Source of the DNA: JBHIBR01 sp046759145 [NCBI: Nitrospinota bacterium]
Lineage (GTDB): Bacteria; UBA8248
Direction of reading: 5' to 3'
NCBI GenBank assembly: GCA_046759145.1
Contig: JBHIBR010000131.1
Coordinates: 1 to 5,733, forward strand
DNA: 5,733 nt
Positions 1 through 5,354 of the stretch are shown here, piece after piece (positions within the stretch are counted from its first letter, which is position 1; every line of letters starts with the position of its first letter). The notes under the pieces were generated by a model that was not told the DNA's origin, made no database searches, and saw only the letters and a program-made list of their open reading frames with translations. Made by a program: the position numbers and the translations under genes.

Positions 1-419
1 AGGCGGGGGCGGGGGCGGGGGAAGAAGTCGGCCTTGTGATCCTCGACACCCTGGGGGAGCTGGCCTCAGCTTATGAGGTTGCGGACGTGGCCTTCGTCGG
101 TGGGAGTCTCATCCCCCACGGTGGCCAGAACCTCCTCGAGCCGGCGGGTTGGGGCGTTCCGGCACTCTTCGGCCCTCACATGGGCAATTTCCGGGAGGCG
201 GTGGAATGGATTCTGAGGGCGGGAGGGGGCCTCCAAATCTCGCGGAAGGAGGGCCTCTCGGAGGCCCTGGCCTCTCTCCTCGGGGATAGCTCCCGGGCCC
301 GGGAGATGGGAGGGCGGGCGGCGGCCGTCGTGCGGGCCCACCGGGGCGCGCTCGAGCGAAGCCTCGCCCTGGTCGAAGCTTGGCTCGGCCCTTCCGGGGC
401 TGGAGGGGGGACCTCTTGA
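1..419 (+). CDS. waaA: 3-deoxy-D-manno-octulosonic acid (Kdo) transferase, C-terminal part (5' end outside window)
   Basis: WaaA/KdtA transfers Kdo from CMP-Kdo onto the lipid A precursor on the cytoplasmic face of the inner membrane. The reading frame enters from the left edge (first full codon at 3) and runs 138 codons to TGA at 417-419. Visible are the C-terminal GT-B domain hallmarks of the family: LDTLGEL, then ADVAFVGGSL, GGQNLLEPAGWGVPALFGPH and NFREAV, followed by a helical tail containing RGALERSLALVEAWLG. The order and spacing match the end of known Kdo transferases, whose usual length is around 425 residues, so roughly two thirds of the protein lies upstream. The first six visible residues are an AGAGAG run from a G-rich hexamer repeat. 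lpxK follows at once on the same strand, which suggests one operon. Whether the enzyme is mono- or multifunctional cannot be judged from this part. Confidence 0.93.
   Translation, partial: AGAGAGEEVGLVILDTLGELASAYEVADVAFVGGSLIPHGGQNLLEPAGWGVPALFGPHMGNFREAVEWILRAGGGLQISRKEGLSEALASLLGDSSRAREMGGRAAAVVRAHRGALERSLALVEAWLGPSGAGGGTS
3..20 (+). repeat. hexanucleotide tandem repeat GCGGGG x3 within waaA
   Basis: Three copies of GCGGGG run from 3 to 20 and encode AGAGAG. They lie in what appears to be a linker before the LDTLGEL motif, a region that varies between Kdo transferases. The array may extend left of the window. Because the unit is six bases, copy-number change would alter loop length and not frame. 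Confidence 0.7.
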
Positions 420-445
420 GAGCCCCACCCCCCCCGCCCCGCAGG

Positions 446-1600
446 GTGGGCCTTCGCACCAGTCTCGGGGAGGCGCTGGGGGGAGAGGACGCCTCGCTTC
501 CCCTCCGGCTACTCCTGGATGTTCTACGCCCTCTCTCTGTCCCTTATCGCCTGGCGCAGGCCGCGCGCCTGGCCGCCTACCGGAGGGGGTGGCTTCGCGC
601 GGCCCGCCTTCCTATTCCCACGCTGAGTGTGGGCAATCTCTCGGTGGGGGGGACCGGGAAGACTACTACGGCCCTCTTCATCGCCCGCATCCTCCTGGAG
701 GCGGGCCTCAAGCCCGCGCTGGTGAGCCGCGGCTACGGCGGTGAAGGGAGAGGCCCCCTGGTCGTCTCGGATGGCAAGGGGCACCGTCTTCCCTCGCCGC
801 CGGCCTCAGATGAGGCGGCGCTCATGGCGCGGGAACTCCCGGGAGTGCCCGTGGTGACGGGCTCCGCAAGGGTCCGCGCGGCCGAGAAGGCGGTCGAGGA
901 GCTGGGCGCGCAGGCGGTGGTGCTCGACGACGGCTTTCAGCACCTCGCCCTCAGCCGGGACCTCGACCTTGTGCTGCTGAGTGCCCCCCGTCCGCTGGGA
1001 AACGGCCGCCTGCTGCCCGCCGGCCCTTTGCGGGAGCCGCCCGGCGCTCTGGAGCGGGCGCATGCCCTGCTCCTCACCGGACTGGACGGAGGGGAGCTCG
1101 ACAGGGGAGAGGAGGAGCTCCGCGACCGTGCGGTCCGCGCGGCGGCCCCGGGGAAACCGACGTTCGGTGGACCGACGTTCGGTGGACCGATCTTCCGGGC
1201 TCGCTATGTGCCGGAGGCGCTGGCGGCTCTCGGAGGAGAGGGCGAGAGCCAGCCGGTCTCGGCCTTGCGGGGACTCCGGGCCCTCTCCTTCTCTGGTTTG
1301 GCCCGGCCGGGGAGTTTTGAAGGGCTCCTCGAGCGGGCGGGTGTAGAGCTCCTAGGGAGCTGGGCCTTCCCCGACCACCACCGCTACCAGCCCCGCGACC
1401 TCCGCGCTCTGGATGAGGAAGCGAGGCGCCGGAAGGCGGAGCTTTTGCTCACCACCGCCAAGGACGCGGCGAAGCTCGAGAGGCTCGGGCCCCTGGGCTT
1501 TCCCGTCTGGGTGGTGCGGGTGAAGCTCGCCTTCGAGCGGGAAGAGGAGTTCCGCGCCCTCGTCCTGCGGGCGGCCAGTGCGACCGGGCTCAGGTCTTGA
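446..1600 (+). CDS. lpxK: tetraacyldisaccharide 4'-kinase (lipid A 4'-kinase)
   Basis: LpxK uses ATP to phosphorylate the 4' position of the tetraacyldisaccharide 1-phosphate lipid A precursor, giving lipid IVA, at the inner membrane. Numbered from GTG 446 (384 aa), the protein shows an N-terminal hydrophobic/basic segment; the Walker A loop GGTGKTT (68-74) in the family context SVGNLSVGGTGKT; RGYGG; SDEA (Asp122, matching the family GDEP catalytic aspartate); LDDGFQHL (Asp161/Asp162); NGRLLPAGPLREP; FPDHHRY (about His311, the catalytic-dyad histidine); and TTAKDAAKL near 337-345. All expected motifs are present, so it looks active. It is longer than the E. coli enzyme (328 aa), partly through a PTFGGPTFGG duplication at 238-247. 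The start is unsure. The frame is open back to TTG 380, inside waaA, but homology begins near GEDASLPLRLLL, and GTG 446 places that motif close to its usual distance from the N terminus. Neither start has a convincing ribosome binding site. It begins 26 bases after the waaA stop and is probably cotranscribed with it. Confidence 0.93.
   Translation: MGLRTSLGEALGGEDASLPLRLLLDVLRPLSVPYRLAQAARLAAYRRGWLRAARLPIPTLSVGNLSVGGTGKTTTALFIARILLEAGLKPALVSRGYGGEGRGPLVVSDGKGHRLPSPPASDEAALMARELPGVPVVTGSARVRAAEKAVEELGAQAVVLDDGFQHLALSRDLDLVLLSAPRPLGNGRLLPAGPLREPPGALERAHALLLTGLDGGELDRGEEELRDRAVRAAAPGKPTFGGPTFGGPIFRARYVPEALAALGGEGESQPVSALRGLRALSFSGLARPGSFEGLLERAGVELLGSWAFPDHHRYQPRDLRALDEEARRRKAELLLTTAKDAAKLERLGPLGFPVWVVRVKLAFEREEEFRALVLRAASATGLRS
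1157..1186 (+). repeat. 15-bp tandem duplication inside lpxK
   Basis: Two perfect copies of CCGACGTTCGGTGGA lie head to tail (1157-1171 and 1172-1186), followed by a partial third copy starting CCGATCTTCCGG at 1187. The unit is five codons, so the frame is kept and the protein gains PTFGG twice before PIFRARYVP. The matching stretch of other LpxK proteins usually has a single P-x-F-R-A-R-like segment, so the two copies look like a recent slippage expansion in a surface loop between conserved motifs. Confidence 0.9.
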
Positions 1601-1670
1601 GCTTGCGGCCCAGGCGCTCCTCCACCGTCAGCAGCACAGTCCCGTTCCTCCCTCATTGCCCCGCAGGGCC

Positions 1671-1704
1671 AAAGGGCGCCTTTCCTCACGCCCGGGGTGC
1701 CCGG
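1671..1704. terminator. possible weak bidirectional terminator between convergent lpxK and lptG
   Basis: Two small hairpins lie in the 136-base gap between the lpxK stop (1600) and the lptG stop (1737). One is AAAGG-GCG-CCTTT (1671-1683) and the other is CCGGG-GTG-CCCGG (1692-1704). The first is flanked by A on one side and T on the other, as a two-way terminator would be, but the T tracts are only three long and the stems only five base pairs. A further 5-bp inverted repeat GCTCA/TGAGC (1588-1602) straddles the lpxK stop. Converging genes make a terminator here likely by position. The sequence support is modest, and Rho-dependent termination is an alternative. Nothing else was recognised in 1601-1736. 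Confidence 0.3.
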
Positions 1705-1736
1705 AGAAACAAAGGACTGCCTTGCCCCCTCGATCC

Positions 1737-2819
1737 TTAGTTCCGCACCTCGATGAGCTTGCGGGTGCCCGCCGCTGCGAACAGGATGTTGCCCGCCCAG
1801 GCGGCGAGCACCGGGGGCAGCAGCCCCGCATGGCCCAGGGAGAGCCCCAGGTGGTAGAGCAGGAGGTAGAGGAAGCCGATGAGGAGGGTGAGCGCCACGC
1901 CCAGGGCGATCCCGCCGCTGCGACTGGTCCTGAGGCTGAAGGGGACGCCCACCAGCGCCAGCACGAAGCTCACCAGGGGCAGGGAGAGCTTCGCCTGGAG
2001 GTCCACCTCGTAGCGGGTGGGGTCAAGGCCGTTCACCCGCAGGGTGTGGATGTACTCCCGCAGCTCCCCGAAGCTCATCTCGGCCGGGTCCTTCCCCGTC
2101 CGCTTGAAGTCGGAGGGCTTGTCCTCGAGGGGGAAGGTGCGCCGGCTGAAGGGTTCGCTCCGCACACCTCCCCCGGCGGAGAACCGGTGGTAGAAACCCT
2201 CTTCGAACCACCATCGTCCCCCCTCCCAGCGGGCCCCGGCCGCATCCACCCTCTCCCGCAGGCCGCCCGCCCCGTCGGGGCGGAGGAGGCTCACCCCTTT
2301 CATCCGGTCGTTGAACGGGTCGAAGAACTCGATGTGCCAGATGGTGCCGTCCTCGGAGCGGTACCAGATCCGGTTCACCCGCCGGAAGCCCCGGGGCGCA
2401 TGGCCCTTGATCCTGACGTTCAGGATGTGGCTCACGCGGCGGTTGGTGTAGGGGATGACGTACTCGTTGGCGAAGAAGGTGAGGACGCTCAGGCCCAGGG
2501 AGGCGAGGAGGAGCGGGCTCACCACCCGGTGGAGGCTCACCCCGCATGCCCGCATGGCCGTCACCTCATTCTGGCGCGAGAGGGTGAGCAGGCAGAGCAC
2601 CACGGCCATGAGCACCGCCAGCGGGACCGACCACACCGCCAGCTGGGGGATCTTGAAGAGGAAGTAGTTCGCCGCATCCGCCAGGGAGGCCCCCTTCTCG
2701 ATGAAATCGTCCACCCGCTCGATGAACTCTACGGCCAGGAAGATGTTGAGCGCCCCCGCCATCCCCAGCGCCAGGAATTTTAAAAACTGCCCGAGGACGT
2801 GGCGGACCAGCAGATTCAC
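1737..2819 (-). CDS. lptG: LPS export ABC transporter permease LptG
   Basis: LptG pairs with LptF in the inner membrane. Powered by the LptB ATPase, they extract LPS and pass it to the periplasmic LptC/LptA bridge. The protein is 360 aa, the same as E. coli LptG. Membrane segments are visible at about 11-34, 60-80, 98-118, 276-296, 303-325 and 331-351, giving the family's 3+3 plan around a periplasmic beta-rich domain (about 120-265). SRQNEVTAMRACGVS (81-95) is the conserved cytoplasmic coupling-helix region that contacts LptB. The start is GTG 2819: it overlaps the lptF stop as GTGA, is preceded by the purine-rich AGGGAGGGGA (2830-2821), and puts the first hydrophobic helix at the usual place. 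The frame is open upstream to 3110, but that stretch is a shadow of lptF coding. The stop is TAA at 1739-1737. Assignment as LptG rather than LptF rests on gene order and length, as the two are homologous. Confidence 0.93.
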   Translation of the reverse strand: MNLLVRHVLGQFLKFLALGMAGALNIFLAVEFIERVDDFIEKGASLADAANYFLFKIPQLAVWSVPLAVLMAVVLCLLTLSRQNEVTAMRACGVSLHRVVSPLLLASLGLSVLTFFANEYVIPYTNRRVSHILNVRIKGHAPRGFRRVNRIWYRSEDGTIWHIEFFDPFNDRMKGVSLLRPDGAGGLRERVDAAGARWEGGRWWFEEGFYHRFSAGGGVRSEPFSRRTFPLEDKPSDFKRTGKDPAEMSFGELREYIHTLRVNGLDPTRYEVDLQAKLSLPLVSFVLALVGVPFSLRTSRSGGIALGVALTLLIGFLYLLLYHLGLSLGHAGLLPPVLAAWAGNILFAAAGTRKLIEVRN

Positions 2820-3979
2820 GTCCCCTCCCTCCCCACCAGGAGGCGGCCCAGGGGGAGGGCGCCCAGGCCCAGGGTGGCGCCCCGGTGCACGCGCCGGAGC
2901 GCCCACGCGGCCAGCGGGCCGAAGGTGAGGTTGGGAAGCCACACCCCCAGGGCTACCGGGAGGGCTCCCTGCTCCCCCAGGCCCTCGCCCAGGGTGCGGA
3001 CCACGTAGTAGAGGAAGAGCGCCGCAAGGCTCAGCACCATCCCTCCCCCTCTGCCCGAGCGGCGGTTCTGCACCCCCAGGGCTGCCCCCAGGAAGCCCAG
3101 GATGAGGCACGCGAAGGGCGTGGCGAACTTCCGGTGGTACTCCATCAGGTAGCGTCGATATTTCGGGTGGTCCGGGGTCAGCTCCTTCAGCTTCTCCTTC
3201 AGGGCATCGAGGGAGAGCTGCTTGAGGGAGCGGCCCAGCGGCCTCTGCCCCTCCAGGGCGCCGTGGGGTTCGAGGAGGAGGTCGTAGGTCGAGAAGCGGA
3301 CGAGGTGGTATTCGCGCTTCGCGGGGAGGAAGCGGTGGAGCGCCCCGTCAGCCAGCCGCAGCACGACGCGGAAGGCATGGGGCTGGGCGAGGAGTTCCCC
3401 CCGCTTCGCCACAATGAGCTGGTCGGCCTCCTTGGGCCGGGTGTCCGAGATGAGCACCCCGCGGAACTCTCGCCCCCCGGGCCGGACCTCCCGCACATAG
3501 AGAACCACCCCGTCGAAGGCGTCGTTGAACACCCTCTCCTTCACCTCGAAGGCCGAGGGCCGCGCCTGGACCACCTGGTATTTGAGCTCCTCGAAAGCGC
3601 GCAGGCTCCAGGGAAGCGCCTGGAAGATGAGGAGCACCGAGGCCAGATAGGCCAGCGTGGAGAGGACGGCTACCCCCACCAGGAGCCGGAGGAAGCTCAC
3701 CCCGTGGGCCGCCATGGCCACCAGTTCGCCATCGGTCGAGAGGCGGCTGAAGGTCATCACCGCCGCCACCAGCAGCGCCACCGGGATGGTGACGATGAAG
3801 AACGAGGGGGCGATGATGGCCAGGAGCTTCCCCACCAGCAGGAGCGGGACCCCCTTGTTCACGATGAGCTCGGTGAGCTGGAGGAGGCGGTTGAGGAAGA
3901 GCAGGAAGGTGAAAAGGCAAAGGGAGAGCAGAAAATAACAGGAGAGCTCGGCAAAAATGAACCGGTGGATCCGGACCAT
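2816..3979 (-). CDS. lptF: LPS export ABC transporter permease LptF
   Basis: LptF is the partner of LptG in the LptB2FG transporter that lifts LPS out of the inner membrane. From ATG 3979 the product is 387 aa (E. coli LptF is 366). It has membrane segments at about 13-30, 50-75, 98-120, 287-303, 314-330 and 338-361. SRLSTDGELVAMAAHGVS (78-95) is the coupling region facing LptB, and a periplasmic beta-rich domain lies at about 125-265. EYHRKFATPFACLILGF (280-296), which opens the fourth membrane segment, is typical of the family. A tail of about 25 residues after the last helix (RVHRGATLGLGAL onward) is somewhat long. ATG 3979 is chosen because MVRIHRFIFAELSCYF matches LptF N termini. The frame stays open to 4156, but only through a tandem repeat that reads as low-complexity Arg/Gly/Pro. 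The nearest clear purine run, GAGGGAG (4000-3994), is 14 bases upstream, so the ribosome site is not ideal. It is the first gene of the lptF-lptG operon. Confidence 0.94.
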   Translation of the reverse strand: MVRIHRFIFAELSCYFLLSLCLFTFLLFLNRLLQLTELIVNKGVPLLLVGKLLAIIAPSFFIVTIPVALLVAAVMTFSRLSTDGELVAMAAHGVSFLRLLVGVAVLSTLAYLASVLLIFQALPWSLRAFEELKYQVVQARPSAFEVKERVFNDAFDGVVLYVREVRPGGREFRGVLISDTRPKEADQLIVAKRGELLAQPHAFRVVLRLADGALHRFLPAKREYHLVRFSTYDLLLEPHGALEGQRPLGRSLKQLSLDALKEKLKELTPDHPKYRRYLMEYHRKFATPFACLILGFLGAALGVQNRRSGRGGGMVLSLAALFLYYVVRTLGEGLGEQGALPVALGVWLPNLTFGPLAAWALRRVHRGATLGLGALPLGRLLVGREGT

Positions 3980-4001
3980 GGTGCCCGCCCCGACTCCCTC
4001 G

Positions 4002-4022
4002 CCGGGGGCCACGCGGCCCCGG
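4002..4022. other. hairpin in repeat copy 1
   Basis: The inverted repeat CCGGGGGCC (4002-4010) / GGCCCCGG (4015-4022) has loop ACGC and one bulged G. It is copied exactly at 4101-4121. In RNA read from the minus strand the same stem forms just ahead of the lptF ribosome binding region (start codon at 3979), so it could influence translation initiation. Confidence 0.6.
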
Positions 4023-4096
4023 GCGGGAAGCCAACTATCTTGAGCCCCCCTTCCCCGCCGGGGCTCCAACGGAACGGGGGATTTCGCTCCGGCCCG

Positions 4097-4121
4097 GTGG
4101 CCGGGGGCCACGCGGCCCCGG
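4097..4121. other. two overlapping, mutually exclusive hairpins in repeat copy 2
   Basis: GTGGCC-GGG-GGCCAC (4097-4111) is a perfect 6-bp stem. It shares bases 4101-4111 with the larger CCGGGGGCC/GGCCCCGG stem (4101-4121), so only one can form at a time. A further perfect stem, GGCTC-TTTT-GAGCC, follows at 4132-4145. Such competing stems are seen in attenuators, but in G+C-rich DNA they also arise by chance. Confidence 0.5.
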
Positions 4122-4192
4122 GCGGGAAGCCGGCTCTTTTGAGCCCCCCTCGGCAACCGGGCTCAGGGGAAGTGGGCGCCTTCGCTCCGCCC

Positions 4193-4210
4193 GGGTGCCG
4201 GGGGGCACCC
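4193..4210. other. hairpin in degenerate repeat copy 3
   Basis: GGGTGCC (4193-4199) and GGCACCC (4204-4210) form a perfect 7-bp stem with loop GGGG. The position corresponds to the GTGGCC/GGCCAC stem of copy 2, but the sequence and register differ. The stem therefore persists even where this copy has diverged. It lies just downstream of the predicted lptF transcription start (about 4219, minus strand). Confidence 0.6.
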
Positions 4211-4225
4211 CGGTGGCCGGGAGCC

Positions 4226-4254
4226 AAGATAGGAGGCTTTCCGCCCCCTGTAAA
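4226..4254 (-). promoter_or_regulatory. predicted sigma70-type promoter for lptF-lptG
   Basis: Read on the minus strand, the -35 box TTTACA (4254-4249) is followed by exactly 17 bases and then the -10 box TATCTT (4231-4226). Each box differs from consensus (TTGACA, TATAAT) by one or two bases, and the spacing is optimal. Transcription would begin near 4219 and give a leader of about 240 bases containing the whole tandem repeat before the lptF start codon at 3979. Confidence 0.6.
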
Positions 4255-4266
4255 GGGTTCTCTTCG

Positions 4267-4295
4267 TTGACTGAGGCCCTTCATTTTGCTAGCTT
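4267..4295 (+). promoter_or_regulatory. predicted sigma70-type promoter for lpxL-waaF
   Basis: The -35 box TTGACT (4267-4272) and the -10 box TAGCTT (4290-4295) are separated by exactly 17 bases, inside a locally A+T-richer patch (CATTTTGCTAGCTTTTC) that stands out from the surroundings. The -35 matches consensus at five of six positions. Transcription would start near 4302, giving a leader of about 60 bases before ATG 4362. Its -35 box is 12 bases from that of the divergent lptF promoter. Confidence 0.65.
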
Positions 4296-4297
4296 TT

Positions 4298-4312
4298 CTC
4301 CGTTTGACGGAG
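4298..4312 (+). promoter_or_regulatory. inverted repeat at the predicted lpxL transcription start
   Basis: CTCCGT (4298-4303), loop TTG, ACGGAG (4307-4312) is a perfect 6-bp inverted repeat spanning the expected +1 position. A second, GCCCA-TCGGG-TGGGC (4326-4340), follows before the coding region. They could be an operator next to the promoter or stems at the 5' end of the lpxL mRNA. The sequence does not tell which, and no known operator consensus was recognised. Confidence 0.4.
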
Positions 4313-4361
4313 ACGGTAGGGGAAAGCCCATCGGGTGGGCCGGGGAGGTGCCCTCGACCGG

Positions 4362-5354
4362 ATGAATGCCTCGCCCCTCTCACGGCGCCCCGGAAAGCGC
4401 CGCCGCAGCAAGGATCGCAGCGCCCTCCGCAAGCGCCTCGAGGCCCAGCTCCTCCTGGCCGGCGCCTGGTTGGTGGGAGCCCTCCCGCCCGGTTGGGGGA
4501 ACGGGCTGGCGCGAGCCGCCGGGGGTTGGGCTTGGAAGAGGTGCACCAGCCGGCGCGAGGTGACCCTCTCCAACCTCCGCAGAGCGCTGGGCTCGGAGCT
4601 GGGCGAGGAAGCCATCGAGCGCATCGGCGAGCAGTCGTTCGAGAACCTCGCCCGCACCGTGGTCGAGAACTGCCGCCTCTGGGTCCGGGGGCCCGATCGG
4701 GTGGGCGAGGTCGTCCGCGTCGAGGGCCTCCACCACGTGGAGCGCGCCCGGCGCGAGGGGAAAGGGATCATCTTCTTCACCGCCCACCTGGGCAATTGGG
4801 AGCTGGTGGCCCTTTACTCCGCCCATCGGGGCTATCCTCTCCACCTGGTGGCCCGCCCCCTGGACTATCCCTACCTGGACGCGCGTCTCTCCGCCCTCCG
4901 GAGCCGGTGGGGGAACCGGGTGGTGAGCAAGCGCAACCCCCTCTGGGATTGCGTGCGCCTGCTCCGTCAAAATGCTGCCCTTGCCATCCTCCTGGACCAG
5001 AACGTGCTCCCGCGCCAGGGGGTGTTTGTGGACTTCTTCGGACGCAGGGCTTGCACCTCCCCCATGGCCGCGATGCTGGCCCTGCGGACGGGAGCGGCGT
5101 GCCTGCCCGTTTTCGTCACGCGCGAGCCCGATGGGCGCCACCTCATCCGAGTGGGGGAGCCCATCCCTCCCGTGCGCACGGGCGATGTCGCCCGAGATGT
5201 AGTCGAGACCACCGCCCGCTTCACCCGGGCCATCGAGGCCGCCATCCGGGAGCGGCCGGGGCAGTGGCTCTGGATGCACCGCCGGTGGAAGGCCCGCCCC
5301 GACGAGGAGGTTCGCGTGGGGGGCTCGGTCCGCCGAACGGAGGCGGGGCGATGA
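4362..5354 (+). CDS. lpxL: lipid A biosynthesis lauroyl-type acyltransferase (LpxL/HtrB family)
   Basis: LpxL-type enzymes add a secondary acyl chain from acyl-ACP to Kdo-lipid A (or its precursor) at the cytoplasmic face of the inner membrane. From ATG 4362 the product is 330 aa, a normal family length. The catalytic H-X4-E motif is HLGNWE (His142-Glu147) within GKGIIFFTAHLGNWE. Further family marks are SKRNP (189-193), LLDQNVLPRQGVFVDFFGR (210-228), TSPMAAMLALRTGA (232-245) and PGQWLWMHRRWK (299-310). A very basic N terminus (SRRPGKRRRSKDRSALRKR, 7-25) precedes a hydrophobic stretch (about 29-42) that would attach it to the membrane. A GTG at 4335 is an in-frame alternative start. ATG 4362 is preferred, with GGGGAGG (4342-4348) about 13 bases upstream, a long spacing. 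It overlaps the next gene by ATGA. Whether it adds lauroyl, myristoyl or another chain, and at which position (LpxL or LpxM role), cannot be read here. Confidence 0.9.
   Translation: MNASPLSRRPGKRRRSKDRSALRKRLEAQLLLAGAWLVGALPPGWGNGLARAAGGWAWKRCTSRREVTLSNLRRALGSELGEEAIERIGEQSFENLARTVVENCRLWVRGPDRVGEVVRVEGLHHVERARREGKGIIFFTAHLGNWELVALYSAHRGYPLHLVARPLDYPYLDARLSALRSRWGNRVVSKRNPLWDCVRLLRQNAALAILLDQNVLPRQGVFVDFFGRRACTSPMAAMLALRTGAACLPVFVTREPDGRHLIRVGEPIPPVRTGDVARDVVETTARFTRAIEAAIRERPGQWLWMHRRWKARPDEEVRVGGSVRRTEAGR
5339..5343 (+). promoter_or_regulatory. ribosome binding site of waaF inside lpxL
   Basis: GGAGG at 5339-5343 sits 7 bases before ATG 5351 and lies in the last codons of lpxL. It is the clearest Shine-Dalgarno sequence in the window. 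Together with the ATGA overlap it fixes the waaF start and points to coupled translation. Confidence 0.8.

Larger units (their letters stand above)
4001..4225. repeat. approx. 98-bp tandem repeat (two full copies and a degenerate third) in the lptF leader
   Basis: A 32-base segment at 4001-4032 recurs exactly at 4100-4131. It begins GCCGGGGGCCACGCGG and ends GGGCGGGAAGCC. Downstream blocks recur at the same spacing: TGAGCCCCCCT at 4041-4051 and 4140-4150, and TTCGCTCCG at 4083-4091 and 4181-4189. A degenerate third start (GCCGGGGGGCAC) follows at 4198 and fades near GGGAGCCAA (about 4219-4227). The period is therefore about 98-99 bases, with two near-complete copies and one partial. Each copy holds strong hairpins. 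The array ends about 20 bases before the lptF start codon and lies downstream of the predicted lptF promoter, so it would be transcribed as leader RNA. It also lies upstream of the lpxL promoter. It has no recognisable coding content. It could be a dispersed palindromic element, a structured leader or a protein-binding array. Confidence 0.85.

Noticed and set aside
3-21. G-quadruplex or phase-variation tract
   Set aside because: Only three G runs are inside the window and the unit is a multiple of three bases, so neither claim can be supported from what is visible.
1590-1637. Minus-strand mini-ORF of 15 codons (GTG start, ends RLGRKLKT) with GGGAGGA upstream
   Set aside because: Too short to support, no recognisable family, overlaps the lpxK 3' end, and a purine-rich upstream is common in this sequence.
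1578-2783. Long plus-strand open frame opposite lptG
   Set aside because: Its product is rich in Glu/Gly/His/Pro with no domain or membrane pattern. The opposite strand encodes a clear LptG. G+C-rich genes commonly leave antisense frames open.
2820-3110. N-terminal extension of LptG up to 3110
   Set aside because: This stretch is a frame shadow of the LptF C terminus, rich in Gly/Pro. GTG 2819 with the GTGA overlap and purine-rich ribosome site gives the standard 360-residue length.
3980-4156. N-terminal extension of LptF up to 4156
   Set aside because: The extra 59 residues come from the tandem repeat (SRLPARGRVAPG-like text appears twice) and precede the normal LptF N terminus MVRIHRFIFAEL.
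4001-4225. CRISPR array
   Set aside because: The period is about 98 bases, the parts between the exact repeats are themselves related, and there are only about two copies. There are no uniform short repeats with unique spacers and no cas gene.
2885-4270. Long plus-strand open frame opposite lptF and through the repeat
   Set aside because: Low-complexity charged product that shadows LptF. It also reads straight through the tandem repeat and the lptF promoter.
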